This document shows, piece by piece, positions 33,476 through 41,585 of a stretch of DNA of 64,000 nt (within the stretch, counting starts at the first letter, position 1; each line of letters begins with the position of its first letter). Source of the DNA: Massilia sp. HP4 (GTDB lineage Bacteria > Pseudomonadota > Gammaproteobacteria > Burkholderiales > Burkholderiaceae_D); contig NZ_STGG01000017.1 in assembly GCF_005222695.1 (NCBI RefSeq), positions 1 through 64,000 of the forward strand, written 5' to 3'. The notes beneath the pieces were generated by a model. It was given only the letters and a program-made list of their open reading frames with translations. It did no database searches and was not told the origin of the DNA. Position numbers and translations under genes: made by a program.

Positions 33476-35274
33476 ACGGCGATCTGCTGCAACAGATACA
33501 GCCGCTGATACAAGCCGCCCTCGATCCGCATCAGTTCCTCGTGCGGCCCGGCCTCGGTGATCTTGCCGTGATTGAGCACGATGATGCGGTCGGCCTCGCG
33601 GATGGTCGACAGGCGGTGCGCGATGGCGATGATGGTCACCTTGCCGCGCAATTCTTCCAGCGCCTCTTGCACGATCTGCTCGGTGGCGCTGTCGATGCGC
33701 GACGTCGCTTCGTCCAGCAGCAAAATACGCGGCTCACCCGCCAGCGCGCGCGCGATCGCGATCAACTGCTTCTGGCCCGAAGACAAACGCGAGCCGCCTT
33801 CGCCCAGTTGGGTCTCGTAGCCGTCTTCCAGCGCGCAGATGAAATCGTGGGCGTGGGCGGCGCGCGCCGCCGCCTGCAGGCGCGCGAGCGGCAACCCGCG
33901 GCCCATGTCGATGTTCTCGCGCGCGGTGGCGGCCAGGATGAACGGATCCTGCGGTACCAGGCCGACCTCGTTGCGGAAGCGTTCGTTGCCGATGCCGGCC
34001 AGCGGCAGGCCGCCGATCTCGATGCTGCCCTTATCGGCCACGTAGTAGCGCAGCAGCAGCGACAGCAAGGTCGACTTGCCGCTGCCGGTGTGGCCGACGA
34101 TGCCGAAGAAGGCGCCTTGCGGCACGTCGAGCGACAGGTCGTGCAGCACCGGCTGGCCTGGCACGTAGGCGAATTCGACATTGCGCACCCGCACTGCCGG
34201 CGCATCGGCCGAGAAAGAAGTGTCGTCGTGCGCGCGTTTCGGGTCGTGTTCCGGCGCGCCCGCTTCGTCGAGCAGGGTGTTTACGCGCGCCGCCGCCACC
34301 ACCGCCTGCTGCAAGCCGCTGAACTGCATCGTGATCTGGATCAGCGGCTCGACCACGCGCGCGATATAGCTCACGAAAGCGTACAGCACGCCCACCTCGA
34401 CCGCGCCGACCTGGCGCTGGCCGAAGGCGAAGATCACCAGCGCCAGCAGGGCCACATTGAGCAGGTCGAGCGCGGGCCGCAGCAGGAAGGCGTTGGCGCG
34501 CAGCTCGGCCACGCGCGCCGTGTAGTGCTTGCGGTTGGTGCCCAGGAAGCGCTCGCCGAAGCGCAGTTCGGCATTGCTGGCCTGCAGCACGCTCATGCCG
34601 CCGATCGATTCGGCCATCTGCGCGTTGATGTCGCTGCGCAGGGCGCGGGCGCGGGTGACGGCCGGCGCCGACAGGCGCTGGTAGAGCCAGACGATGCCGA
34701 CCACCGCCGGCACCAGCGTCAGCACGATCAGCATCAGGCGCCAGTCGAGCCAGGCCATCGCGATCATGGTGCCGACCAGGACGATCGAGTTGTCGAGCAT
34801 GACGTACAGGACCTGGATGTACAGGGTCTTGACCGCCTCGGTGTCGTTGGTCACGCGGCTGACCAGCTGGCCGGTGATGGCGCGGTCGAAGAAGGCCATC
34901 GGCAGGCGCAGCACATGGCCATAGACCCATTCGCGCAGGCGCTGCACCGAGCGCATCGCCAGGCCCGACAGCCGGATCAGCTGCAGGTAGCGCACCCAGC
35001 TCGCGATCCAGCCGGTGACGACCAGGCCGCCCAGCAGCAGGATCATCTGCGGCCAGTCGAGGTGGCGCGGCAGCAGGTGGTCGTCGATCAGGGCCTTGCC
35101 CAGCAGCGGGCCCAGGACTTCGAACGCGGCGGCCAGGATCAGCCACAGGGTGGCGACGGCCAGGTGGCGTTTTTCGGGAGCGGCGGCGCGGCGCAGCAGG
35201 CGCGTGGCCAGCCTGGCCTGGTCGCGCAGTTCGCCGCGCTCGACCGATTTGTCAGGCTTTGCTTCAGATTGCAT
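33472..35274 (-). CDS. mdlB: MdlB-like ABC exporter half-transporter
   Basis: A 600-residue ABC half-transporter: an exporter-type six-helix membrane domain (~50-330) and a nucleotide-binding domain (~360-595) with Walker A GHTGSGKST (~393-401), signature LSSGQKQ, Walker B RILLLDEATS and H-loop IAHRLST. The ATG at 35274 overlaps the end of mdlA by 11 bp and follows GGAGG; the frame open upstream to 35325 lies inside mdlA. It pairs with MdlA as a heterodimer. The substrate is unproven; E. coli MdlAB is annotated as a multidrug-like exporter. Confidence 0.88.
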   Translation of the reverse strand: MQSEAKPDKSVERGELRDQARLATRLLRRAAAPEKRHLAVATLWLILAAAFEVLGPLLGKALIDDHLLPRHLDWPQMILLLGGLVVTGWIASWVRYLQLIRLSGLAMRSVQRLREWVYGHVLRLPMAFFDRAITGQLVSRVTNDTEAVKTLYIQVLYVMLDNSIVLVGTMIAMAWLDWRLMLIVLTLVPAVVGIVWLYQRLSAPAVTRARALRSDINAQMAESIGGMSVLQASNAELRFGERFLGTNRKHYTARVAELRANAFLLRPALDLLNVALLALVIFAFGQRQVGAVEVGVLYAFVSYIARVVEPLIQITMQFSGLQQAVVAAARVNTLLDEAGAPEHDPKRAHDDTSFSADAPAVRVRNVEFAYVPGQPVLHDLSLDVPQGAFFGIVGHTGSGKSTLLSLLLRYYVADKGSIEIGGLPLAGIGNERFRNEVGLVPQDPFILAATARENIDMGRGLPLARLQAAARAAHAHDFICALEDGYETQLGEGGSRLSSGQKQLIAIARALAGEPRILLLDEATSRIDSATEQIVQEALEELRGKVTIIAIAHRLSTIREADRIIVLNHGKITEAGPHEELMRIEGGLYQRLYLLQQIAV

Positions 35275-37027
35275 CGAGGCTGGCCTCCAGTTGTTGGTAA
35301 CGCCACTGGCTGGCATACCAGCCATCCAGCGCGAGCAGTTGATCGTGGGTGCCGGCTTCGACTACCCGGCCGCTTTTCAACACGACGATGTGGTCGGCCG
35401 CGACCACCGCCGACAGGCGATGGCTGGCGATGATGGCGGCGCGTCCTGGCTGCGCCTGGCGCAACGCGGCCAGGTGTTCGAGGATGCGGGTCTCGGTGCC
35501 GGTGTCGACCGCCGACAGGGCGTCATCCAGCAACAGCAGGTTACTGGCAGCCAGGAGCGCGCGCGCGATCGCGACCCGCTGGCGCTGGCCGCCCGACAGC
35601 GTGATGCCTTTTTCGCCGACCGGGGTGTCGTAGCCGTGCGGGAAGCGCAGGATGTCGTCGTGGATGTCGGCCATTTGGGCTGCCGCCATCACCTCGTCGC
35701 GCGAGGCGCCGGGACGGGCCAGCGCAATGTTCTCGGCGATCGAGGCCGAGAACAGGAAGGATTCCTGCGGCACCCAGCTGGTGGCCGAACGCAGGGCCGA
35801 CAGGCGGTAGGCGTCCAGCGCCTGGCCGGCCCACTCGGCGCGGCCGGCCTGCGGCGTGGCCTGGCGCAGCAGCACCCGCAGCAGGGTCGACTTGCCGGAA
35901 CCGGTCGGCCCGACCAGGCCCAGGGTCTGGCCCGGCTCGAGGCGCAGCGACACCCCGTCGAGCGCCGGCTGCTGCAGGTTCGCCTGCGCGCCGCCATAGG
36001 CGAAGGTAACGTTGTCGAGCACCAGCGGGCCCTGGCCGACCTGTTCGACCGTGCCGGTGTCTTCCACCGAGAGCGGGGCGTCGAGCAGCGGCTGCAGGCG
36101 CGCCAGGCCGGCGCGGCCGCGTTCGATCAGGGTCAGCACCCAGCCGGCCGCGAACATCGGCCAGATCAGCTGGCCCAGGTACATCGTGAAGCTGGTCAGC
36201 GCGCCCACCGTGAGTTCGTTCTGCCACACCAGGTAGCCGCCCAGGCCGAGCGTCAGGCCGGTGGCGGCGGTGAGGGTGAGGCCGACCGCCGGCTCGTATG
36301 CCGCTTCCCATTTCTGCGCCGTCAGGCTGGCTTGCGCGGCATTGCCGGCCAGCTCGCCGAACTGGTTTGCGCTGCGGCCTTCCAGGCCCAGGGCGCGCAG
36401 GGTGCGTACGCCGGACAGCGACTCTTGCACGTGGTCGTTGAGTGCCGAGAAGCGCTTGAGCGCATCGCCTTCGGCGGTGTGGATATGGGTCGAGATATAC
36501 CAGAACGCGAGCCCCATCAGCGGGAACGGCAGCAGCGCCACCAAGGCCAGGCGCCAGTCGACGCCCAGCATCATGATCCCCAATACCATCACCAGGGTCA
36601 GCGTGCCGTCGAAGGCGGCCAGCAAGGCTTCGCCGGCGGCCATCTCGATGGCGTCGATATCGTTGGTGGCCAGGGCCATCAGGTCGCCGGTGCGCTGGCG
36701 CTGGTAGAAGGCCGGGCCTTGCGCCGCCAGGCGCGCGTACAGCCGCGTGCGCAGCTCGACGCCCAGGTTGTAGGCGGCCGAGTACAGGCGGATGCGCCAG
36801 CAGACCCGCAGCACGTAGATCGCCACGCCGAGTGCGATCAACTGGGCGATCCCGACCAGCAGCTCGTGCTGGCCGAGGCGGTTGGCGGCGAGGGCGTCGA
36901 CCAGGGCGCCGACCTTGCGCGGGATGAGGACGGTACAGATGGCGACGCCGACCAGCATGAAGGCCGACGAGGCATAGGATTGCCAATGCCGGCGCACGAA
37001 GCCGCCGATCAGCCTGGACAAACTCAT
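35264..37027 (-). CDS. mdlA: MdlA-like ABC exporter half-transporter
   Basis: A 587-residue ABC half-transporter very like E. coli MdlA, including FYQRQRTGDLMALATNDID, VPQESFLFSASIAENIALA and the C-terminal WRYQQLEASLD. The membrane domain spans ~15-320. The nucleotide-binding domain has Walker A GPTGSGKST (~372-380), signature LSGGQRQR, Walker B LLLLDDALS and H-loop SHRLS. The Walker B ends in Asp-Asp rather than Asp-Glu, as in one half of asymmetric heterodimers. The ATG at 37027 is chosen; upstream frame to 37552 lies antiparallel over the phasin gene. Confidence 0.88.
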   Translation of the reverse strand: MSLSRLIGGFVRRHWQSYASSAFMLVGVAICTVLIPRKVGALVDALAANRLGQHELLVGIAQLIALGVAIYVLRVCWRIRLYSAAYNLGVELRTRLYARLAAQGPAFYQRQRTGDLMALATNDIDAIEMAAGEALLAAFDGTLTLVMVLGIMMLGVDWRLALVALLPFPLMGLAFWYISTHIHTAEGDALKRFSALNDHVQESLSGVRTLRALGLEGRSANQFGELAGNAAQASLTAQKWEAAYEPAVGLTLTAATGLTLGLGGYLVWQNELTVGALTSFTMYLGQLIWPMFAAGWVLTLIERGRAGLARLQPLLDAPLSVEDTGTVEQVGQGPLVLDNVTFAYGGAQANLQQPALDGVSLRLEPGQTLGLVGPTGSGKSTLLRVLLRQATPQAGRAEWAGQALDAYRLSALRSATSWVPQESFLFSASIAENIALARPGASRDEVMAAAQMADIHDDILRFPHGYDTPVGEKGITLSGGQRQRVAIARALLAASNLLLLDDALSAVDTGTETRILEHLAALRQAQPGRAAIIASHRLSAVVAADHIVVLKSGRVVEAGTHDQLLALDGWYASQWRYQQLEASLDAI

Positions 37028-37051
37028 TCGAAATCCTTGGAAATGCGCCCG

Positions 37052-37076
37052 AAAAAAAAGCGGGCCAGAGCCCGCT
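37052..37076 (-). terminator. Intrinsic terminator of the phasin gene
   Basis: On the minus strand the stem AGCGGGC-TCTG-GCCCGCT is followed directly by eight T residues. It sits 39 bp after the phasin stop and 25 bp before the mdlA start, so it separates the two transcription units. Confidence 0.9.
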
Positions 37077-37115
37077 AGTGTAGTCGTTTTGCCTATTCGG
37101 CGCTGATTCGGGACG

Positions 37116-37898
37116 CTATTTGCGGCGCTTGGGCGGGCTGCCGATGCGGGTGACGGTGGCCGAATCCTTGTCCTCGACCGGGGCCGCAAGCGGTTGCGCC
37201 GCCGCGGCAGCCTTCGAGGCGCCCTTGCCGACGGCCTTGGCGATCGGCTTCTGCTCGGACACGGGAACAGGTTCCTGGAGGATGGTCGCCTGTACCTCGG
37301 CCGCGCTTGTGACCGGCTCGGCTTGCTCGACCACGAATGGTTCCGACGCCGGCGCCGGTGCCGGATCGGCCGGCTGCGCCGATGCCTGCGCGACGTGCTC
37401 GGTGGGCTGCTCGGTGGGCTGCTCGGTGGGCTGCTTGGTGAGCTGTTCGGTGAGCTGTTCGGCAACCACTTCGGTCGCCTCGACCGAGGCCTCGCGGGCT
37501 TGCTGCGGCGCCTCGGAAACCAGCGCTTCGGTGACCGCTGCCGCAGCGGCAACCGGCGGCGCAGCTGTCTGCATGATCGTGCGCAGGCCGTAAGGCTGGG
37601 CGTTGGCGCCGATGTTGATCAGTTCGCGGCCGTAGTTGAACAGGCTGCGCACCTGCTCTTCGGCATGGGTGCGCAGCACCAGCAGGTCGCGCGGTTGGGT
37701 TGCGTCGATCAGCTGGCGCAGGGTGTGCGACGAGCGCTCGACCGAATCGCGCGAGGCCGACAGGTTGAGCGCGACGATGCGGCTGGCATTGTCGAGCGCC
37801 TGGGTGGCAAAGGTATTGAAGAAGCGAAACTGCGCATCCAGCTGGGCGCTCAGTTGCCTGGTAGATGCTGCGGACAATTGCTCGGGAAGTGAAGTCAT
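37116..37898 (-). CDS. Phasin family protein
   Basis: A 260-residue protein. Residues ~1-100 match the phasin pattern (SAQLDAQFRFFNTFATQALD and TLRQLIDATQPRDLLVLRTH), amphipathic helices that coat polyhydroxyalkanoate granules. The rest is a low-complexity Ala/Pro/Glu/Thr tail that includes QPTE repeats and ends in a basic PPKRRK. The tail resembles the Lys/Ala-rich extensions of PHA-associated nucleoid or granule proteins. A strong terminator follows, and TGC/GCA motifs typical of PhaR sites lie upstream. The organism probably stores PHA. Confidence 0.85.
   Translation of the reverse strand: MTSLPEQLSAASTRQLSAQLDAQFRFFNTFATQALDNASRIVALNLSASRDSVERSSHTLRQLIDATQPRDLLVLRTHAEEQVRSLFNYGRELINIGANAQPYGLRTIMQTAAPPVAAAAAVTEALVSEAPQQAREASVEATEVVAEQLTEQLTKQPTEQPTEQPTEHVAQASAQPADPAPAPASEPFVVEQAEPVTSAAEVQATILQEPVPVSEQKPIAKAVGKGASKAAAAAQPLAAPVEDKDSATVTRIGSPPKRRK
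37396..37467. repeat. 12-bp tandem repeat within the phasin gene
   Basis: Six consecutive 12-nt units, the first three identical (TGCTCGGTGGGC on the plus strand) and the last three progressively diverged. Read on the minus strand they encode QLTE/QPTE repeats. The three perfect copies could expand or contract by slippage without changing frame. Confidence 0.8.
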
Positions 37899-37964
37899 TG
37901 GATTTCCTATCGGTCAGTATGGCGCGCTGCAATATCAGCCAGTGTACCCACGATTGGCGGGTGT

Positions 37965-38015
37965 TGCAATGCACAATCATGGCTTATTTATAACGGGTAA
38001 TATTGCGTTGCAGCA
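37965..38015. promoter_or_regulatory. Possible PhaR-type sites upstream of the phasin gene
   Basis: TGCAATGCA at 37965-37973 and the overlapping TGCGTTGCAGCA around 38004-38015 carry the TGC-N3-GCA symmetry reported for PHA-responsive repressors of phasin genes. They lie in the AT-rich divergent gap between phasin and the deaminase gene. This is inferred from motif shape only. Confidence 0.35.
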
Positions 38016-38082
38016 TTGTTTGTTTGGCTTCAAAGCCAATTTGCCGAAATTGCTACAATTGCCTCCCTTGTATGGAGTCACC

Positions 38083-39387
38083 ATGGACCTCGTGATCCGC
38101 AATGCCACGCTGCCCGACGGCCGCCAGCAGACCGACATCGGCATCGTCGACGGGCGCATCGCCGCCGTCGAACCGCGCCTGGCCGCCCATGGCGTGCGAG
38201 AAATCGACGCCGCCGGCGACCTGGTCAGCCCGCCTTTCGTGGACGCGCACTTCCACATGGATGCGGTGCTGAGCTACGGCCTGCCGCGCGTCAACCGCAG
38301 CGGGACGCTGCTCGAAGGCATCGCTTTGTGGGGCGAATTGAAACCGGAACTGACCCAGGACGCGCTGGTCGAGCGCGCGCTGCGCTATTGCGACTGGGCG
38401 GTGGCGCGCGGCCTGCTGGCCATCCGCAGCCATGTGGATGTGTGCGACGACCGGCTGCTGGCGGTGGAAGCCCTGCTGGAGGTCAGGCGCCGGGTGGCGC
38501 CCTACCTCGACCTGCAACTGGTGGCCTTCCCGCAGGACGGCCTGCTGCGCAGCCCGACCGCCTTCGACAACCTGAAGCGCGCGATCGGCATGGGCGTGGA
38601 CGTGGTCGGCGGCATCCCGCACTTCGAGCGGACGATGGCGCAAGGCGCCGAGTCGGTGCGCCTGCTGTGCGAATTCGCGGCCGAGCGCGGCCTCTACGTC
38701 GACATGCACTGCGACGAGAGCGACGACCCGCTGTCGCGCCATATCGAGACGCTGGCCCATGAAACCCAGCGCCTGGGCCTGCAGGGCAGGGTGGCCGGCT
38801 CGCACCTGACCTCGATGCACTCGATGGACAATTATTACGTGAGCAAGCTGCTGCCGTTGATCGCGGAAAGCGGCGTGGCCGCGATCGCCAATCCCCTGAT
38901 CAACATTACCCTGCAAGGCCGCCACGACACCTACCCCAAGCGGCGCGGCATGACCCGCGTGCCCGAGCTGATGGCGGCCGGCGTCGACGTCGCCTTCGGC
39001 CACGACTGCGTGCTCGACCCCTGGTACGGCATGGGTTCGGGCGACATGCTCGAGGTCGCGCACATGGGCCTGCACGTGGCGCAGATGACGGGGCTCGAGG
39101 CGATGCAGGCCTGCTATGGCGCGATCACCGAAACGCCGGCGCGTATCCTGGGGCTCGAGGGCTATGGCCTGGCGCCGGGCTGCCATGCCGACCTGGTCAT
39201 CCTCGACGCTGGCTCGACGGTCGAGGCGATCCGCCTGCGCGCGGCGCGCCGGCTGGTGCTGCGCCGCGGCCGGGTGGTGGCCGAAGCGCCGCCGGCCGCC
39301 AGCCGCCTGCACCTGGAGGGACGGCCCGCAGCGGTCGACTTTAGGCTGCCCCAGGGCAATAAAGCGGTAAATCCGGGGTCTCCGTGA
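38083..39387 (+). CDS. CodA-like cytosine-deaminase family amidohydrolase
   Basis: A 434-residue metal-dependent amidohydrolase clearly related to E. coli CodA. It has metal site HFH (56-58), VDMHCDESDD, SHLTSMHS and FGHDCVLDPWY (His307, Asp308, Cys309), plus matching stretches such as LQGRHDTYPKRRG. Where CodA has two aspartates in FGHDD, this protein has Asp-Cys; the second Asp in CodA touches the substrate, so specificity may differ (another pyrimidine, purine or triazine amine). The ATG at 38083 follows TATGGAG; the long upstream frame to 37636 overlaps phasin antisense and is rejected. It is cytoplasmic. Confidence 0.85.
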   Translation: MDLVIRNATLPDGRQQTDIGIVDGRIAAVEPRLAAHGVREIDAAGDLVSPPFVDAHFHMDAVLSYGLPRVNRSGTLLEGIALWGELKPELTQDALVERALRYCDWAVARGLLAIRSHVDVCDDRLLAVEALLEVRRRVAPYLDLQLVAFPQDGLLRSPTAFDNLKRAIGMGVDVVGGIPHFERTMAQGAESVRLLCEFAAERGLYVDMHCDESDDPLSRHIETLAHETQRLGLQGRVAGSHLTSMHSMDNYYVSKLLPLIAESGVAAIANPLINITLQGRHDTYPKRRGMTRVPELMAAGVDVAFGHDCVLDPWYGMGSGDMLEVAHMGLHVAQMTGLEAMQACYGAITETPARILGLEGYGLAPGCHADLVILDAGSTVEAIRLRAARRLVLRRGRVVAEAPPAASRLHLEGRPAAVDFRLPQGNKAVNPGSP

Positions 39388-39451
39388 TTATTTGTGAGTT
39401 TTCAGGCAAAATAACTGACCGCCGGGTTATGGCATCTGCATACTGATTGTT

Positions 39452-39979
39452 GTGAAAGATATTGAAATTCGCCCCGCCGCCGAAGCCGACTTCGAGGCCA
39501 TCTGGACCATTTTTTGCGCCCACATCGTGGCCGGTGAGAGCTATGTGTTCACCATCGCGACCTCGCGCGAAGCCGGTCACCATTACTGGCTGGGCCAGGG
39601 CGTGCGCAGCTTCGTCGCCGTGAGCGCGGCTGGCCGGGTGCTGGGCATGTACCGCCTGGTGCCGAACCAGGTCGGGCGCGGCCACCACGTGGCCAATGCG
39701 TCCTACATGGTCAGCCCGTCGGCGCAAGGGGCCGGCATCGGCCGCCTGATGGGCGAACACAGCCTGGCCGAAGCGCGTAGCCATGGCTACCTGGCGATGC
39801 AGTTCAACCATGTGGTCAGCACCAATGCCGCCGCCATCGGCCTGTGGAAGAAGCTCGGCTTTTCCATCGTCGGCACGCTGCCCAAGGCCTTCCGCCACCA
39901 GCGCCTCGGCTATGTCGACGCCTATGTGATGTACCAGCTGCTGCAGGATCCCGACCACTGGCCGACCGCGGACGAGTAG
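39452..39979 (+). CDS. GNAT-family N-acetyltransferase
   Basis: A 175-residue acetyltransferase starting with GTG at 39452 (VKDIEIRPAAEADFEAIW). The acetyl-CoA loop motif appears as SPSAQGAGIGRLMGEH, followed by NAAAIGLWKKLGF, the conserved C-terminal GNAT pattern. The substrate is unknown. It lies 64 bp after the deaminase gene and 22 bp before another GNAT gene, so the three may form an operon. Confidence 0.88.
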   Translation: MKDIEIRPAAEADFEAIWTIFCAHIVAGESYVFTIATSREAGHHYWLGQGVRSFVAVSAAGRVLGMYRLVPNQVGRGHHVANASYMVSPSAQGAGIGRLMGEHSLAEARSHGYLAMQFNHVVSTNAAAIGLWKKLGFSIVGTLPKAFRHQRLGYVDAYVMYQLLQDPDHWPTADE

Positions 39980-40001
39980 TCGAAAGTAAATAAGCAAGCG
40001 T

Positions 40002-40529
40002 ATGATCCCGGTCATGACTGAGATTCTCACCACCGACCGCCTGCGCCTGCGCCTCGTGACCGAGGATGACGCTCCCTTCTACCTGGCGCTGGCGAACGAC
40101 CCCGCCTTCATCGAGCATATCGGCGACCGCAAGCTGCGCACCGTCGACGCCGCCCTGCGCGGCCTGCGCGAAGGACCGATCGCGATGCAGGCGCGGCATG
40201 GGCACTCGCTCTACCTGGTCGAACGGCTGGAAGACGGCGCGCCGCTCGGCCTGTCCGGCCTGGTCAAGCGCGATACGCTGGAATACGTCGACATCGGCTA
40301 TGCCTTCATGCCCGAGCACCGGGGACGCGGCTATGCCTTCGAGGCCGGGCAGGCGGTGGTGCGCCATGCGGCGGCGCTGGGTATCCGGAAGCTGGCGGCG
40401 ATCGCTTCGCCGGCCAACACGGCCTCGATCGCGCTCCTGCAGCGCCTGGGCCTGCGCTTCGAGCGCCGCGCCAGCCTGGCGCCCGACCAGCCGCCGGTCA
40501 ACGTCTACCTGGCCGAGCTCGATGGTTGA
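40002..40529 (+). CDS. GNAT-family N-acetyltransferase, RimJ-like
   Basis: A 175-residue (or 171-residue if started at 40014) GNAT protein with the RimJ/RimL-type opening TEILTTDRLRLRLVTEDDA, the acetyl-CoA loop MPEHRGRGYAFEAGQA and NTASIALLQRLGLRFE. Relatives acetylate ribosomal proteins or small molecules. Two starts four codons apart are possible; 40014 gives the more usual N-terminus for the family. It is the second of two consecutive GNAT genes with little similarity to each other. Confidence 0.87.
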   Translation: MIPVMTEILTTDRLRLRLVTEDDAPFYLALANDPAFIEHIGDRKLRTVDAALRGLREGPIAMQARHGHSLYLVERLEDGAPLGLSGLVKRDTLEYVDIGYAFMPEHRGRGYAFEAGQAVVRHAAALGIRKLAAIASPANTASIALLQRLGLRFERRASLAPDQPPVNVYLAELDG

Positions 40530-40606
40530 GTAGCGCACCTTGCGCGCGGTATTGACGGTGTTACGATGGCGCATCCTCAACGCTTGTCTTATCGAATCGA
40601 ACCGCG

Positions 40607-41575
40607 ATGCCATCCACCGAGTTGCTCCCTGATGCCCATTTCTACATAGTCTTGAATGCGGGTTCCGGGCATTCCGAGACCGAAGAACGCATCTCGACGA
40701 TCCGCGAGGTCATGGACAAGTCGGGCCGGGTCTGCCACCTGGAAGTGGTGGACAAGCCGGAACGGCTGGAAGACATCGCGCGCGAGATGGCCGCCAAGGC
40801 CCTCGCCAGCAGCGGCGTGCTGGTTGCCGCCGGCGGCGACGGCACCATCAACACGGTGGCGCACCAGGCGGTGCTGGCCGGCTGCCTGTTCGGCGTCCTG
40901 CCGCAAGGAACCTTTAATTATTTCGGCCGCACCCACGGCATCCCGGAAGACCTGGCCGAGGCGGTGTACGCGATGCTGCGCGCCGAAGTCAGGCCGGTCC
41001 AGATCGGCATGCTCAACAACAAGATCTTCCTGGTCAATGCCAGCGTGGGCTTGTATCCGGCCTTGCTCGAGGAGCGCGAACACGACAAGCGCGAGTATGG
41101 CCGCAGCCGTGTGGTCGCCTTCCTGTCGGCGATCAAGATGGCCTTGCGCCCGCACCGCCACCTGCGCATCACGCTCGAGCTCGACGGCAAGGAAAAACGC
41201 CTGCGCACCACGACCTTGTTTGTGGGGAATAACCGCCTGCAGATGGAGCAGGTCGGCATGGAAGACCTGACCGAGGCGGTCGAAGAAGGGCAGCTGGTGG
41301 CACTGGCGCCCAAGCCGATGGGCAAGCTCGGACTACTGGGTTTGCTGATCCGTGGGGCGTTCGGCAAGCTCGGTGCGGGCGACGATGTGATCGCCTTCCC
41401 GTTCAAGCGCATGACGGTGAAGACGCCGTCGTTCTATGGCCGCAAGCGCCTGAAGGTGGCGGTCGACGGCGAGGTGAGCAAGATGGCGACGCCCTTCGAA
41501 TTCAAGGTGCTCGAAGGGCGGCTCAAGTTGCTGGTGTCGGAGCAGGGGCGCGGCGAGCCGCGGCCGGTGGAATGA
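40607..41575 (+). CDS. Diacylglycerol-kinase-catalytic-domain lipid kinase
   Basis: A 322-residue protein of the DAGK/YegS/sphingosine-kinase family. The nucleotide-binding GGDGT lies at 76-80, preceded by NAGSG (17-21) and followed by LPQGTFNYFGR, all family hallmarks. It would phosphorylate a lipid such as diacylglycerol at the inner membrane. It ends with Val-Glu-stop exactly where the convergent glycosidase gene also ends with Val-Glu-stop, producing a 20-bp palindrome. Confidence 0.88.
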   Translation: MPSTELLPDAHFYIVLNAGSGHSETEERISTIREVMDKSGRVCHLEVVDKPERLEDIAREMAAKALASSGVLVAAGGDGTINTVAHQAVLAGCLFGVLPQGTFNYFGRTHGIPEDLAEAVYAMLRAEVRPVQIGMLNNKIFLVNASVGLYPALLEEREHDKREYGRSRVVAFLSAIKMALRPHRHLRITLELDGKEKRLRTTTLFVGNNRLQMEQVGMEDLTEAVEEGQLVALAPKPMGKLGLLGLLIRGAFGKLGAGDDVIAFPFKRMTVKTPSFYGRKRLKVAVDGEVSKMATPFEFKVLEGRLKLLVSEQGRGEPRPVE

Positions 41576-41585
41576 TCATTCCACC
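41566..41585. repeat. Perfect 20-bp palindrome at convergent gene ends
   Basis: GGTGGAATGATCATTCCACC is an exact palindrome centred on the abutting stop codons of the lipid-kinase gene (TGA 41573-41575) and the glycosidase gene (41576-41578 on the minus strand). It may form a cruciform or act on both transcripts. It has no loop or T-tract. Confidence 0.85.

Noticed and set aside
32731-37078. Plus-strand ORFs of 900 and 687 codons over the DUF2243 and ABC transporter genes
   Set aside because: Shadow frames; the real products carry complete Walker and signature motifs on the minus strand.
37396-37467. Possible CRISPR-like array
   Set aside because: Repeats are 12 nt, directly adjacent without spacers, and lie inside a coding frame.
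37636-38082. N-terminal extension of the CodA-like gene in the same frame
   Set aside because: The extra residues come from phasin antisense and the promoter gap. The family N-terminus begins at 38083.
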